Under the pieces are notes generated by a model. That model had not been told where the DNA came from and made no database searches. It saw only the letters and a list, made by a program, of their open reading frames with translations. 64,000 nucleotides of DNA from Cryptomeria japonica (lineage: Eukaryota; Streptophyta; Pinopsida; Cupressales; Cupressaceae), in NCBI RefSeq assembly GCF_030272615.1, contig NC_081412.1, positions 690,374,083-690,438,082 on the forward strand, read 5' to 3'. Each line of letters begins with the position of its first letter. Within the stretch, counting starts at the first letter, position 1. The position numbers were made by a program, and so were the translations under genes. Positions 45,223 through 56,139 of this stretch are shown one piece after another.

Positions 45223-45557
45223 CGCTGCTGACTGCTACTACTCTATTCTCTCTCTGCACTTTAATCTCTTGGATGTGTGGATGACAATGAGGATGTATTC
45301 CCCTCGTGGTCTATTTTATAGACTACCCTAGCCCTAGCCCTAGCCCTCGTTTCCTGAGTCAGTCTTCTTTATCCTGTGAGTCTGTCACTCCATTTGGTTA
45401 GTCCATTCTAGCCTTTCTTTCTTATCGAGAGATTGTCTGTGATCTTTCCAAACATTTTCATCCAATCTCTCGAGGGAGCATATCATTCCCATCTTGGGGC
45501 AACTTTGTATCAGTTCATATTATCTTCTTTGAAACAATGCGACAAGCTGCATTGTCT

Positions 45558-45572
45558 CAAAGAGGGGCAAAA
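45558..45572 (+). promoter_or_regulatory. Polypurine tract of element B
   Basis: CAAAGAGGGGCAAAA directly precedes the TGTAGACACC start of the 3' LTR. The same core is found on the - strand beside D LTR1 and LTR2 and at 3607-3620. Confidence 0.85.
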
Positions 45573-46334
45573 TGTAGACACCTAAAATTGTCCAGTCTAA
45601 TTAAATAAATATTTTATTTATTTAATCAATTTATCCTAATTCTTCTATTAATTAAATAAATCCTTATTTATTTAATTAATTCATTTATCCTCTTCTAGCC
45701 TTATTTCTCATTTAAATAAATACATATATTTATTTAAATTATCCTTTTCTTGAATTAAATAAATATCTTATTTATTTAATTGATCCCACTTCTTCTATTA
45801 ATTAAATAAATCTTTATTTATTTAATTAATTCATTAGCCTTTTCTACCCATGACACATGTCATTCATCTCTTAATTCCTACACTACCCACCCTTTCATTA
45901 TTTTATTATTTCTTTTACCTACCCTCTAATCATAGCCGACCTCTTTTACACCTCTCAATCTTATCCATCCATTTCATATAGTGTCTTCTATATAAGGAGA
46001 TGCTTCCTTCATTATCAAACCCTCACTATGCATTCAACCCCGATGATCAATCGACTACACCACTTTTGAACTTTCATATGCGATCCTACTTGCAACCACA
46101 TTTTTGTTCTTTGTTGAGCTCTTGTGCACATAAAATCTGAGAGCAAATATATCAAGCAAGATCAATGGAGATAGGAAGAATGGAGATTCAAACCCTATTG
46201 GACATGTGATGGTATAATCTTTGTGATTTCATTTGATTTGCATTGTCTTAGGTAATCTTCATATGTTATGGTGGATCTTTATTGTTGTTAGGATAGGGTT
46301 TTGTGGTTGAATTCATTTAGTCTTTCAATATTGT
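45573..46334 (+). repeat. 3' LTR of element B, end missing
   Basis: It matches the 5' LTR from its first base to CAATATTGT and then diverges, losing the last ~23 bp including the CA end. TATATAAGG is at 45989-45997. Confidence 0.9.
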
Positions 46335-46406
46335 GGTTGAATTCATCTGATTACTTGTATAAATGGGCTAACCGGTAATCAGATGAATGATTTCCTTGGT
46401 AATCTT
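46335..46406. other. Rearranged right junction of element B
   Basis: After the truncated LTR come a repeat of LTR words (GGTTGAATTCAT), a perfect 14-bp inverted repeat (46341-46354 and 46375-46388), and 48 bp that duplicate the host sequence left of the element (26837-26887). A normal integration would give only a 5-bp duplication. Confidence 0.8.
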
Positions 46407-46781
46407 AAATGGTTGCTCTTCTAGCCACATGAAATCATCGTGAACTCTGCTTAGAACAAACTTGACCCACTGGGGTTTGAACACACGGGGATAGGTTAGG
46501 GCTTTAGTTAATCCCTTGATCTTGATGTGCTCATACTTGCTATTCAATTTACCATCAGTGCACAGCTCATCGTAGGTGTCTTTAATTTCAACATGACCGA
46601 GTTCTTCAACACAACATTTGGTGAAGAATCTCACATCCTTGACTAACAACACTCTATCCGAGATGAGTGAAAAGGCAGTTTTGTCATCTAGTTCAGATGC
46701 AACTTTGGGAGTCAAAGAGTATTTTAGTGAGGGCTTCTCTACAATCTTGATAACTATGGGATCTTGGATCTTGGGCGCCAT
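46368..46781 (-). pseudogene. Element C second protein, N-terminal part
   Basis: The frame begins MAPKIQDPIVIKIVEKPSLK at 46781 and runs to the B insertion with ELGHVEIKDTYDELCTDG, PQWVKFVLSRVHDDFMWLEE and PFKITKEIIHLITG. The frame resumes on the other side of B at 26887. Similar sequence types accompany plant LTR elements, but no domain name can be given with confidence. It is the first Met after the gag-like region and a short uncertain frame at 47089-46889. Confidence 0.55.
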
Positions 46782-46888
46782 TGCAGATTTCAGATAAAAG
46801 CTAACAAAGGATCCTTAGGGTTTCAGGATTTTCAAACAATTGACACTTTATACGTAGCAGATAATGGCAACTAGATAAGATCGGTAAA

Positions 46889-47089
46889 TCAGCTTAACAA
46901 TGCATTGAGATTGATGTAAATACCTTGAATTTTCTTTGTAGGAGGTTTGATCACCTTGGATTCACTTTTCTTTGCTCTCTTGAAAACTTGGTAAGTGTAA
47001 ATGACCACGAAAATGCTTTTAAGTACACCACATGCCTTATCGGGCTCTGTGCGGGTTAGGTCAAAAACATTAAATGCACTCGGTTCCAT
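46889..47089 (-). CDS. Small uncertain frame between gag and second protein of C
   Basis: 66 codons starting MEPSAFNVFDLTRTEPDKAC with a basic middle (KRAKKSESKVIKPPTKK). It may be an in-frame exon or relic of the second protein. No family was recognised. Confidence 0.25.
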   Translation of the reverse strand: MEPSAFNVFDLTRTEPDKACGVLKSIFVVIYTYQVFKRAKKSESKVIKPPTKKIQGIYINLNALLS

Positions 47090-47120
47090 TTTTTCACTTT
47101 AACCGAGTAACCAAACTTCC

Positions 47121-47205
47121 TTCATTCAACGACTTGACAGTTTTCCTATATTCACCAACTTGATAGTTTTCGTGTATTCACCGACTTGACAGTTTTCCTA
47201 TATAG
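47121..47205 (-). repeat. ~27-30-bp repeat, three units
   Basis: Three units of the type TTCACCGACTTGACAGTTTT with CCTATA or CGTGTA tails lie in the gap between the gag remnant and the small frame. The remaining DNA from 47206 to 47372 shows nothing. Confidence 0.6.
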
Positions 47206-47372
47206 TGCTTCAAAAGACCTTGATAGAATTTCAAACTTACTAATACATCTTGATTATGAAGATTTGAATTAAGTACATGATAAAATAGGAACTGTTAAGA
47301 TTTAACCTTGAGAGAATGCAGTCCCTTCATACCTTTACCGATTAATTTGGAATAGGTGCACCTACCTCGGTA

Positions 47373-48692
47373 GGTAAGGTGTTTTCTTTATTTGACACAA
47401 TTTCCTTCCTTTTCCAAATCGTCTTCAATTTTTCTTTTATTTCTTCAGTGTCTTTTCTAGGTTGATCTCTACAATCTCTAGCTAAGTGTCCAACTTTGTG
47501 ACAATGAAAACATGCCATACCAGGATTTCTCCATGATCTTCAGTTGTTCATTCTAAACCTTATAAAATAGTTGGCACTTATATGTCCATATCTTCCACAA
47601 CATTCACACCATATCCTTGTATTGTAATCCCATGGTACTGCAAAATACTATCGGTAAGGATGTGTGTGAGTTCGGTAACCTCTAGCATTTGCTCGGTGTG
47701 CAAACCACATATAGTTCTTTGCTTAAGCCAGCACTTCTCGGTACTATGTCCATATCTATTGCAGTTTTTACAAAACCCTTTGAATTTTGCCTTCTGATAA
47801 TTGTTAACAGACTTTGTCCTACATTGATTAGATGTGTGACCATATTTATTACAATTGTAACAATAACCTTTGGACTTAGTGACATTCGGTTGCTTACCTT
47901 TTTTGATTTGACACATGTTGGTAGTGTGGCCTTGATTTCCACAGTAGTTGCAAATAGGCTTCTTTCTTTTGATGTTATTCTTGTTTCCAGCTTGATTTGA
48001 TGATTCTCCTCTCTTGGTAGTATGAATTCCCTTCTTGGTAGAGTCTTTTCCTTTGTAACCAAGTCCTGCATCTTTGTTGGGTCTTCTTGTATTCAGTTGC
48101 TCATCCAACATCTTTGATGCTTCATAAATTTCTTGAGTGTTTCTTTGGATTTCTTCTCTGATTCAAGTTCATCAATCAACCTTGATACTTCAAGTTTCAA
48201 TGCTTGATTCTCATCATTTTTCAGAATTGCTTCATGATGTGCATAACCTAGTTGATCTGACAGATTTTGTTGAAGTCCAGTCAACCTTGTGATTTCATCA
48301 TTTTTATTAGATACTAAAACTTCAAGTTGTTGTTTCTCTCTTTCTAGATCTCTTACTTTATCCTCGGTTGTCCTCAATGTATCAAGATTTTTAGTCATCT
48401 ATGTGCTGAAATGTTCATGTTCTCTTTTCATTGCTTTCAGTTGATCAGCTAGTGCTTTGTTATTTTCTTTCACTAATCCAATCATTTCTTCAGTTTCTTC
48501 AGATATACTGTTCTCAGATGATGTCTCAATTTGTTCAACTAACTCTTGAGAATACTGCAAATCATTAGATAATCTTCCTCTTCCTTTCAGAGATTTTTGC
48601 ATTTGTCTTTGCATGTTTGCAATCACTTGATTAGCATGATCCAGTTCTTCTTGTAGATACACAATCCTCTGAGATTGTTTATAGCCTTCCAT
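47373..48692 (-). pseudogene. Element C gag remnant: coiled coil and four CCHC knuckles
   Basis: From 48692: a coiled coil (VYLQEELDHANQVIANMQRQ; then LEREKQQLEVLVSNKNDEIT), interrupted by a TAG at about 48398 and a frameshift near 48100; the copia gag block LDEQLNTRRPNKDAGLGYKG; then knuckles CNYCGNQGHTTNMC, CYNCNKYGHTSNQC, CKNCNRYGHSTEKC and, after a frame change, CFHCHKVGHLARDC near 47490-47530, ending at a stop near 47373. Copia gag usually has one knuckle; four is unusual. The UBN2 domain that should come first was not found upstream. Role: RNA binding in the particle, inferred from the knuckles. Confidence 0.75.
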
Positions 48693-50559
48693 TGATAAGA
48701 TCTTTCTCTTTACGCAGTTGTTACCGCATCATTCTTCTTCATAATAAGAGTAAATTCCCCTTTAAAATTTCATTCAGAGTCCTTGTCTTTCTTGCAATGC
48801 CTCGGTTTGAGCCCTTAGTCTGTTTGTAAATTGTCTTTAAATTAAAAAAATGTCAAGTTTTAGTAATTGGTTGAACTCCGTGAGCACATTGAACCATCTT
48901 GAATCAAGTTCATTTAGTTCAACTGGGTTCATTCAGTTCAATTAGGTTCATTCAGTTCAATTGGGTTCATTCAGTTCAATCAGGTTCATTCAGTTCAAGT
49001 AGGTTCATTTAGTTCAATTGGGTTCATTCAGTTCAAGCAGGTTCATTCAGTTCAATCAGGTTCAAAAGTTCAGTCGGGTTCAAAATGGTTCAAAGTAGTT
49101 CAGCAGGTTCCAAAAGTTCAAGCAGTTCAGGAATGTTCAACATGTTCAATGAAGTTCAAAGGTTCAACGCACAACCAAAATGGAGAGGCAAAGCAATCAG
49201 TGGACAAATTTGGTCAACCAACAAAGTTTGGAAGAGGAATATTGATTTACCATTTACTTAGTCTCTGTGCAGGGGGTATGTCTCTCACTTCAATAATTGG
49301 ATCAAGATGGATCTTGGATATGTTTTATGAAACCTATTTTTATAAGTTCTCACCAAAGGAATTGTGGAAATTCAATTTGGTTTGCAAGATACACTTAATA
49401 GAATACAAGTCTAGAACAAAGAACATTTTCTGATTTTTGTGACAGAAAAACCATCATGTTGCAGGGGGAATATCATTTTATTCCACTGTTGGATTTTTCT
49501 CATTTTTTGATATGTCGTGCACCAACAAGTTTCGCACGTTTCCACTGGAGCGATTAACCGAATTATGTCTCCTTCAAAAGATATGGATGACTGAGTGCGG
49601 GTCTGTCCAAAATGACTAGCAGCAACCGAGTTTCTTGTTTTCAAATATTAACAAGGCATGACTTATATTTGTAACAAAGGAGCCCATAATTAATTCATAA
49701 AACTTATGTATTTTAAGTTATAATGTTTTCATATTAAAACATTATGATTAAAGATTACATTGAAGCCAAGAAAGTGTTGAAAGAATGAAGACAGTTATTT
49801 ATATCCACCTGTGAGCATATGATATGTCAGGATTCAGTTTTTGGAACTGAAAGTGTCTCACCAAGAGGAAAAGAAGGATAAATATGCAAGGAAAGAGATA
49901 GAGAAGGGATTAGATCTAGTAAGGAAATTTTAGTTAGTTTTTGTTTTCCCTCTGTTTCGTGAAGTTTCTATTTTTGAAGAAGGAAGGATCAGACTTTTAA
50001 ATCTGAAATGGAAAAGGATTTATAGATGTATTATTGTGTCTTTGTTGCAGGAGAATATATATATAAAGATCATACTATTTTTTGGAGAAAGAAAATCTGT
50101 GGGTTTTGAATCTGTGTAGATACATATCTTTGCATATGCTTATCTAATCAAATATCATTAATGACCTTTCTATTGCAGAGAATTATTATTTTTCTAGAAT
50201 GGTGTTCTGAACTTTGATTTAGTTACTTTCATCTCTTGCATTGTAAAGATTAGAAAGATGGTTTTTCTCGAAAAATGTGTGAAATATTGGCCTCTCATCA
50301 AAGAATGAAGTAGGCAGCCTTACATGCTTTCAGATTAAAAGCTACTGCTAAAATAAAATTAACTAGATTATTCCTTGAATAACTGAAATAGGGAGCTGTA
50401 CCTATGAAAAATTCAGAGGGAAGTGGTTTATACAACACTTACCCAACTATTTAGTGGAACACTTGTCCTTAAAAGAAGGCGACAGAGTTCAAAATTGATC
50501 ATTTTAAAAAGGGAAAAATCTATTCACTAACAACAGTTAAACCCTTTTCCAAGATTCAA
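48693..50559 (-). other. Leader of element C
   Basis: 1.87 kb between primer site and gag remnant, with no convincing gene. A minisatellite lies at 48900-49130. Confidence 0.6.
48900..49130 (-). repeat. 17-19-bp minisatellite (GGTTCATTCAGTTCAA)
   Basis: Some ten units of GGTTCATTCAGTTCAA plus two or three variable bases (TTG, TCA, GTA, GCA) run in tandem and then decay into GGTTCAAA words. No spacers of unique sequence are present, so it is not a CRISPR array. Confidence 0.9.
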
Positions 50560-50571
50560 GCTCTGATACCA
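50560..50571 (-). promoter_or_regulatory. Primer binding site of element C, tRNA-iMet type
   Basis: TGGTATCAGAGC on the - strand, two bases from the 5' LTR. Confidence 0.9.
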
Positions 50572-50573
50572 AT

Positions 50574-51711
50574 TGTTAGGCCCAATATGGAAAGCTAATG
50601 TACTGAGAGGGGAGGGATGAATCAGTACTCCAAAACTTTTCTTCAATAATAACTTTACTGTTATGCATAAACCGAATAGTGCAGTAACATAATATAAAGC
50701 TAAAACAAATAGATAACAATCATACATGATTCACTCCATAACACATATATTTTGGTTACGCAGAAACTCTTGGTTAGAGAGAAAAACTGCGGTGGGGATG
50801 GCACCCACAACTTCACTACTACAATAATAAAGACTGCTCGGTTAGAGCTACACGTTTAGCTATTTCTGATAGCTTACCCTATTAGGAGTAACAAGATCTG
50901 TTAGATCTACCTTGCTAAAGGATTTTACAACACTTCATCTAAATGCTGCACCTGGTTAGAGGATTTACAATTTATAGACTTGATTAGAGTCTTTTACCCT
51001 GTTAAAGGTTTCTCTTACAACTTCAAAATATTATAATAAAATCATTACAAATATCTGCAACTTTACATCTGGAATGTTATAGCACATTCTATGTGCTCAT
51101 AATAAGTTACCTTGCTTATAGCATACTTCAGTAACCCATATAGTAACTCGGTAAACCCTTTTGTTTACTCTGTTCTTTAACTGTTCTCTGAAAACCTTCT
51201 CAGTGACCTCTGTGTCTCTATAACAGTCTTCTTACACTCATGTACACACACTTTTAATTCTTAAATCATGCTATATAAATAGATCTCTTATGACGGTGAT
51301 CCATTCATTGCTTCGATCTTACACATGATTTATCAAATGAATAACCATGCAAATTATTTCATTGGTTAAATGACCTCAAAATCATACACAATCTTTAAGT
51401 GCAATTTCCAATGTGATAACGGTTAGATGTGCCTCGATCTTGTAACATGTTTTCATATGCATGTTTAGGTTCAATGAATCTGGTAACACATTTCACTCGG
51501 TGTATATCAACTCGTTGTGTCATCTTTGTTGCTCGGTAGACATGAAATGATACTCAGTAGATAGCTCAGTGTATACTACGTTTTGAGACTTACTTTCTTT
51601 TGTAACCGACTAGACTATGCATACCGACTGAATATCTCGGTAGAGATAACCGACTAGAGTATATAGAATAACTTTGACATGAAACTAATGGCAACTTGAT
51701 AAGTAGTAACA
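50574..51711 (-). repeat. 5' LTR of element C
   Basis: 1138 bp, + strand TGTTAGGCCCAATATGG to GTAGTAACA. A TATA-like CTATTTATATAGC lies on the - strand near 51267-51281. Followed by the AGAAT target duplication (51712-51716). Confidence 0.9.
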
Positions 51712-54029
51712 AGAATGTGAGATGAAAGATAGAAGAATGGATACTTGATTAGAGATAGAGATAGGTGATGTGAATATGATATTGAGATAGAATATGGGAG
51801 AATGAACCTTAGAGTGAAATATAACAATGTTAGATGAGAATTAGAAGCAATTGAAGATGATTGAAAATGATGAGAGAAAGAGATGATGACAGAAGAATGT
51901 TTAGAAAGAATATATAGTTTAGAGAGAAGATGGGAAATCAACAGACTATCAAGAAACAAATGAGATGAGAATGAAATTGAATGAATCACAAACCTATGTC
52001 ATTTACTTTATTGCACAATATATATTCATCACTGAGCCTTATTATTGAACAATGTAGCTTAGCACATCAGGGTATAAGGAACCAAGATGTAAAGATATCT
52101 CATTGAAGAAACAAACACGTAGCAGACAAGGAGTGAACCCTCCATTCTGGGAATTATGCTAGGGGTCAAGGTATGTGTGGCATCCAATAGCTAGAAGCTC
52201 CTATCACAGACACCCACTAGAGAAATTTCCCTAGAATTTAATCAGTTCACAACACAAGCAGCAAACAAAGAAAAATATAATGCCCATCATAGCTCCTCTA
52301 GTCACCTATGGATATCCTTGAGTAGCTTAGGAACAATATCTATCGCCAAATGATAAAAAGATAAAAGACTAACCTGGACAAAATTCAACAGCTATATTGA
52401 CCTTGTGCCATCGTTCTTAGTTACTTGATGTGATGGTTGATAATGTCTGATCTTAGAAAGTTGCGGACCCCGTTTAAGACTGACCTGTCTGATTTCGATT
52501 GTATCCTCTTCTTTTTAAGACAAGATAATGATCACTTTGATATGGATATGATACGATTGATAAGACAATTTGATTAGTTGATTGCAGATGTTTGACTAGA
52601 TAGTCGTATCCTTTGTTAACTTCGTGTGAAGTGTTTGCTAGATATCTGCTAGGGTATTTGTTTCTCACAAGACATTTTATTGCAAGTTTTTCAAATTGAT
52701 TGATTTTCGATTTTTAGTTCTTTTCCAAGAGCTTTTTTGATGTTTTTGGATTATTTAGATCGATATTTGAATGTTTTTGGTTGATTTTTTCCAGAACGTT
52801 ATCTGAATGGTTTTTGGTTGATTTTTTCAGGATTGTATTTGAGTGTTTACGAATGATCTTTTTCAGGACGTTTTATGGATGTTTCTGAATGATTTTTTTC
52901 AGGACGTTATATGGATGTTTCTGGGATTTTTTTCAAGACATTATATGGATGTTTTTGGTATTTTTATGATTTTCAATGTTTTTTGGATTTTGAGTTTTTC
53001 ATTGTTTTTTGGATTTTGAGTTTTTCATTGTTTTTGGATTTTGAATATTTCAATGTTTTTTGGATTTTTTTAGGACTTTATCTGATTTTTAGTATTTTTT
53101 AAGGACTTTATATGATTTTTTGGATTTTTTGAGTTATGCCCCCAGTGTGTAGACCTGTATGACATGATGATCTACAGAATGTATGTGGAGACAAAATAAT
53201 TTTTGACATGACCTATGTGAATGCAATATGGAGGAAGAAGATGCATTTCCTATTCGAACAAGTTTGACTGTGTTTGTTTTTGCATTTGTAATACACCAAT
53301 TGAAATGGAGGTGTAAAAAATTTCATAGATAAGCAGTCAATCGATCCCTAAGGTCTGTTGGAATATTCATCTCAACACACTTAGTGACTAGGATTTACAA
53401 ATGGAGATGCGAAAAAATTCCCCATTGGTTCTTGAAACTTTGATCTTCGTTTTCCCATGTGTGTGTAGATGAGTTAATTCCTGCTCTTGTGTTCACTAAA
53501 GATCCTTAACATCCTATATGACTAGCTACATGGTTTATCCTAACTTCAAAAGCATCCTGAATAGAGCCTCACTGCTAACAAGCCTTGAGAGCTTCGACGA
53601 GGTTATAGACTGTAATTTCTCAAATATTGTTGCATTGCCAGTAGGCGTTCATAGCCCTGATGGAGTTATTTGCATGTTCTCATAGTCAAGCTTTTTATCG
53701 CATTTGTATGCATGGTATTTCAATTATATATCATTTCTCTTTTGCCTTGAGATGAATATTTAACATAGCTCTTTTTCTTTTTTTATTTTCTTGCCTTGAC
53801 TTGTAAGTAATGAAACCTACTTGCATGTGACAATTACAGCGACGCTGAAGTAGAATTTTAGATTTTTCACTAGTCATATGATCAATTAGGTGTCTAGAAT
53901 GAATTAGAGATTTATTGTGTTTGAGATATAGGAATTGAGAGATTTTAGGTTAACAAGTTTCAAATAGTGAAATCTCTACCCAAACATAAGTAAAGCATCG
54001 TCACAGGGTAGTGTTGAAAATGAATGACC

Positions 54030-55162
54030 TTAGGACCTCATAGACTTCATGTCCGAATATCTAAGAAAGGAGATGACCCTTGCTTCTCTTGGATGCACAC
54101 AAATAATAAACTTGGATACTTGCTTTGTTTTATTGATGTTTCTATATGTAATTGCCGAAACTATATGCCATGAAATATGTGAATATGATGTGCTTGAAAA
54201 AGAAACTATATGTAATGCTATGTTTGGAATAGAATGGTATGCAATGCGGGAAGTAAAACCTAAACTAACCCAGCCCTTAGGTATAATATCATGTAGGTAG
54301 TTCATTGGCCTTTGTTTGAAGAGTTATATAAAGATGTCTTTTTCAATAGGATATAAGGACTTGGATAGGTGTATAAGTTCAAAATCTCCAATGTTGATTT
54401 TATTAGTTTTTCGATTTTGTGGATCATCGTAATGAAATCTAGCTCTGGAACCCATGAATTCAGGTATAGCCTTATAATTTTCAAATAAATCCAATCATGA
54501 TAGGTTCTCTTGCCCCTAGTCTATCAAGTATGGGTGTATGAGGAAAATTGATTCTAGTTCTGAAGTTGTGACATGAGCAGGTGTTATGCCTATTTTTATT
54601 GATGCACTTGAAGAGGATGATGAAACCAACCAAGTGTTGATCTTATTAACTGGTGTTATGCTTGTGCATGAAGAAGATAATGAAACAATTTGAGTGTTGA
54701 TTCCATTAGCTGGTGACATGCTTGTTTTTGTCACCACTTTGGCATTTGATGATGGCACACATACAATTGTTGATAAGTTGCTCTGTGTAGTATGTTTTGG
54801 ATTGGTGATTTCATTGATAATGGGTTCATGAACAACTTGTGTAGAGGGATTGGGACCACTAAGAGAAATGGTAATTTCATTTGAGAGGAAATATTGTGAA
54901 GAACATGGAGGATTATGACATGGAGATGAAGGGATGGAGTGATCTTGATCAAGACTTGGAGAAATAATGGGATCGTGTTTAGGACATGAAGGTAAAGGTA
55001 TGCTTTGATATTGTCGTGGAAAATGATTATTATGAAGGATGGAAGAGATGTTTGGATCTTGTTTAGGAGCTGGATGTTTGATGGGACTTGAAATGACACT
55101 TTGTTCTTGAGATGGAAGGGTTTTATTATGAATGGAATAGAAAAGAGCGAGGGGATCATCAT
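54030..55162 (-). pseudogene. Downstream part of the D protein in internal 3
   Basis: It carries the Pro/Ser-rich, Ser-run (INTQIVSLSSS, INTWLVSSSSS) and C-terminal (PMNYLHDIIPKGWVSLGF) blocks seen in internal 2, with its own frameshifts and stops at about 54515 and 54302. Different breaks in the two copies show independent decay. Confidence 0.45.
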
Positions 55163-55377
55163 AAGATTATTGGTCGGTGGGATCTTGATAAAAAAATTGG
55201 GTAGGATGGAAGTGGTTGTTCTTGATCTTTATTTGTTTTAGGACTCATTTCTTCTAATTTTGGATCATCCTCTTGACATGGGGTAAGATTTTGGAAATGC
55301 ATGGGAGATTGTTGGAATGTTTCAACATTTTGGCTTGATGAAGAAGGAATTTGAATGAGATCCTCTTAATCATGACT

Positions 55378-56139
55378 TCAATTGGATTGGATTTGTACGA
55401 TGAATAACGATTGGGAGGTTGTGTTATTAGATAGAGATGGTGTGGATTGGTCTTGCGTGACTTTAGGAGATGATGAAATGGTGGATAGATATGGTTGATT
55501 TGGGATTTGTTTGAAAGGGATTTGATTTTGGTTGAAAGGAGTATGATTTTGGGTGAAAGAGGTTTGATTTTGGTTGAATGAATTTTGATTTGGACTTTGG
55601 CTGAAGGGGGTTTGATTTTGGTTGGAAGAGGTTTGAATTTTGGGTTGGTGTGAGTTTTGTTTTGGACTTTGGTTGAATGGGATTTGATTTTGGTTGAAAG
55701 GGGTTTGATTGTTGGGTTGGTGTGAATTTTGATTTGGACTTTTGTTGAGTGGGGTTTGATTTTGGTTGAAAGGGGTGTGATTGTTGGGTTGGTGTGAATG
55801 GTATGATTGATATAGTGGGTTGAAAGAAAAAAAAGGTTTACATGAATCTAATGTTGGTTGAGCTGAGGTAGGAACAATTTTATTGAAGAATGAAGGTTGG
55901 CATGTTTGAATGGTCTCATAAGAATAAGAAGGTTGGTCTGATACTGATCCCCTCATGGTCATCAATTCTCTCATCATGTTTTCTAACCTGCCCCTATGGT
56001 TTTCAAGACTAGCCATGTCTATCACTTGTTGTTGCAAAGTTTTGATTTGTTGAGCTAATATTTCTATTGATGGCAATGGAATAGGAATGGAAGGGATGAA
56101 TCCTCCACCTTCCTTACGAAATGTATAATTCCAATCCAT
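55378..56139 (-). CDS. Element D Asn/Gln-rich protein, better-kept copy
   Basis: A 253-codon open frame starting MDWNYTFRKEGGGFIPSIP. Residues 25-45 form a Gln-rich amphipathic block (EILAQQIKTLQQQVIDMA). Residues ~115-215 are built of repeats such as NHTPFNQNQTPLNKSP, NQNSHQPNNQTPFNQ and NQTPFSQSP. It ends at a TGA after VQIQSN, while the internal 2 copy reads on, so the stop is probably a mutation. The composition resembles prion-like, phase-separating segments; a role in RNA-protein assembly is speculative. No known domain is seen. Confidence 0.5.
   Translation of the reverse strand: MDWNYTFRKEGGGFIPSIPIPLPSIEILAQQIKTLQQQVIDMASLENHRGRLENMMRELMTMRGSVSDQPSYSYETIQTCQPSFFNKIVPTSAQPTLDSCKPFFSFNPLYQSYHSHQPNNHTPFNQNQTPLNKSPNQNSHQPNNQTPFNQNQIPFNQSPKQNSHQPKIQTSSNQNQTPFSQSPNQNSFNQNQTSFTQNHTPFNQNQIPFKQIPNQPYLSTISSSPKVTQDQSTPSLSNNTTSQSLFIVQIQSN

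Larger units (their letters stand above)
26888..46334 (+). mobile_element. Element B: Ty3/gypsy derivative with pol deletion and antisense PMD
   Basis: The + strand element has a 5' LTR (26888-27672), long leader, gag, protease, the C-terminal tail of integrase, a long 3' region with an antisense PMD copy, polypurine tract and 3' LTR (45573-46334). RT, RNase H and the integrase core are missing. LTRs differ at about 14 of 760 positions (about 1.8%). It interrupts the second protein of element C and is itself interrupted by element A. Confidence 0.85.
22378..51711 (-). mobile_element. Element C: copia-type non-autonomous LTR element
   Basis: It has LTRs of 1126 and 1138 bp, a 5-bp target duplication, a tRNA-iMet primer site and a polypurine tract, all consistent with - strand orientation. 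The coding part has a coiled-coil and zinc-knuckle gag remnant and a second long frame. No protease, integrase or RT is seen. It is split by element B (26888-46334). Without the insert it is about 9.9 kb. Confidence 0.88.

Noticed and set aside
48900-49130. Possible CRISPR-like array
   Set aside because: Units are contiguous with only 2-3 variable bases, no unique spacers, and the context is a plant retrotransposon.
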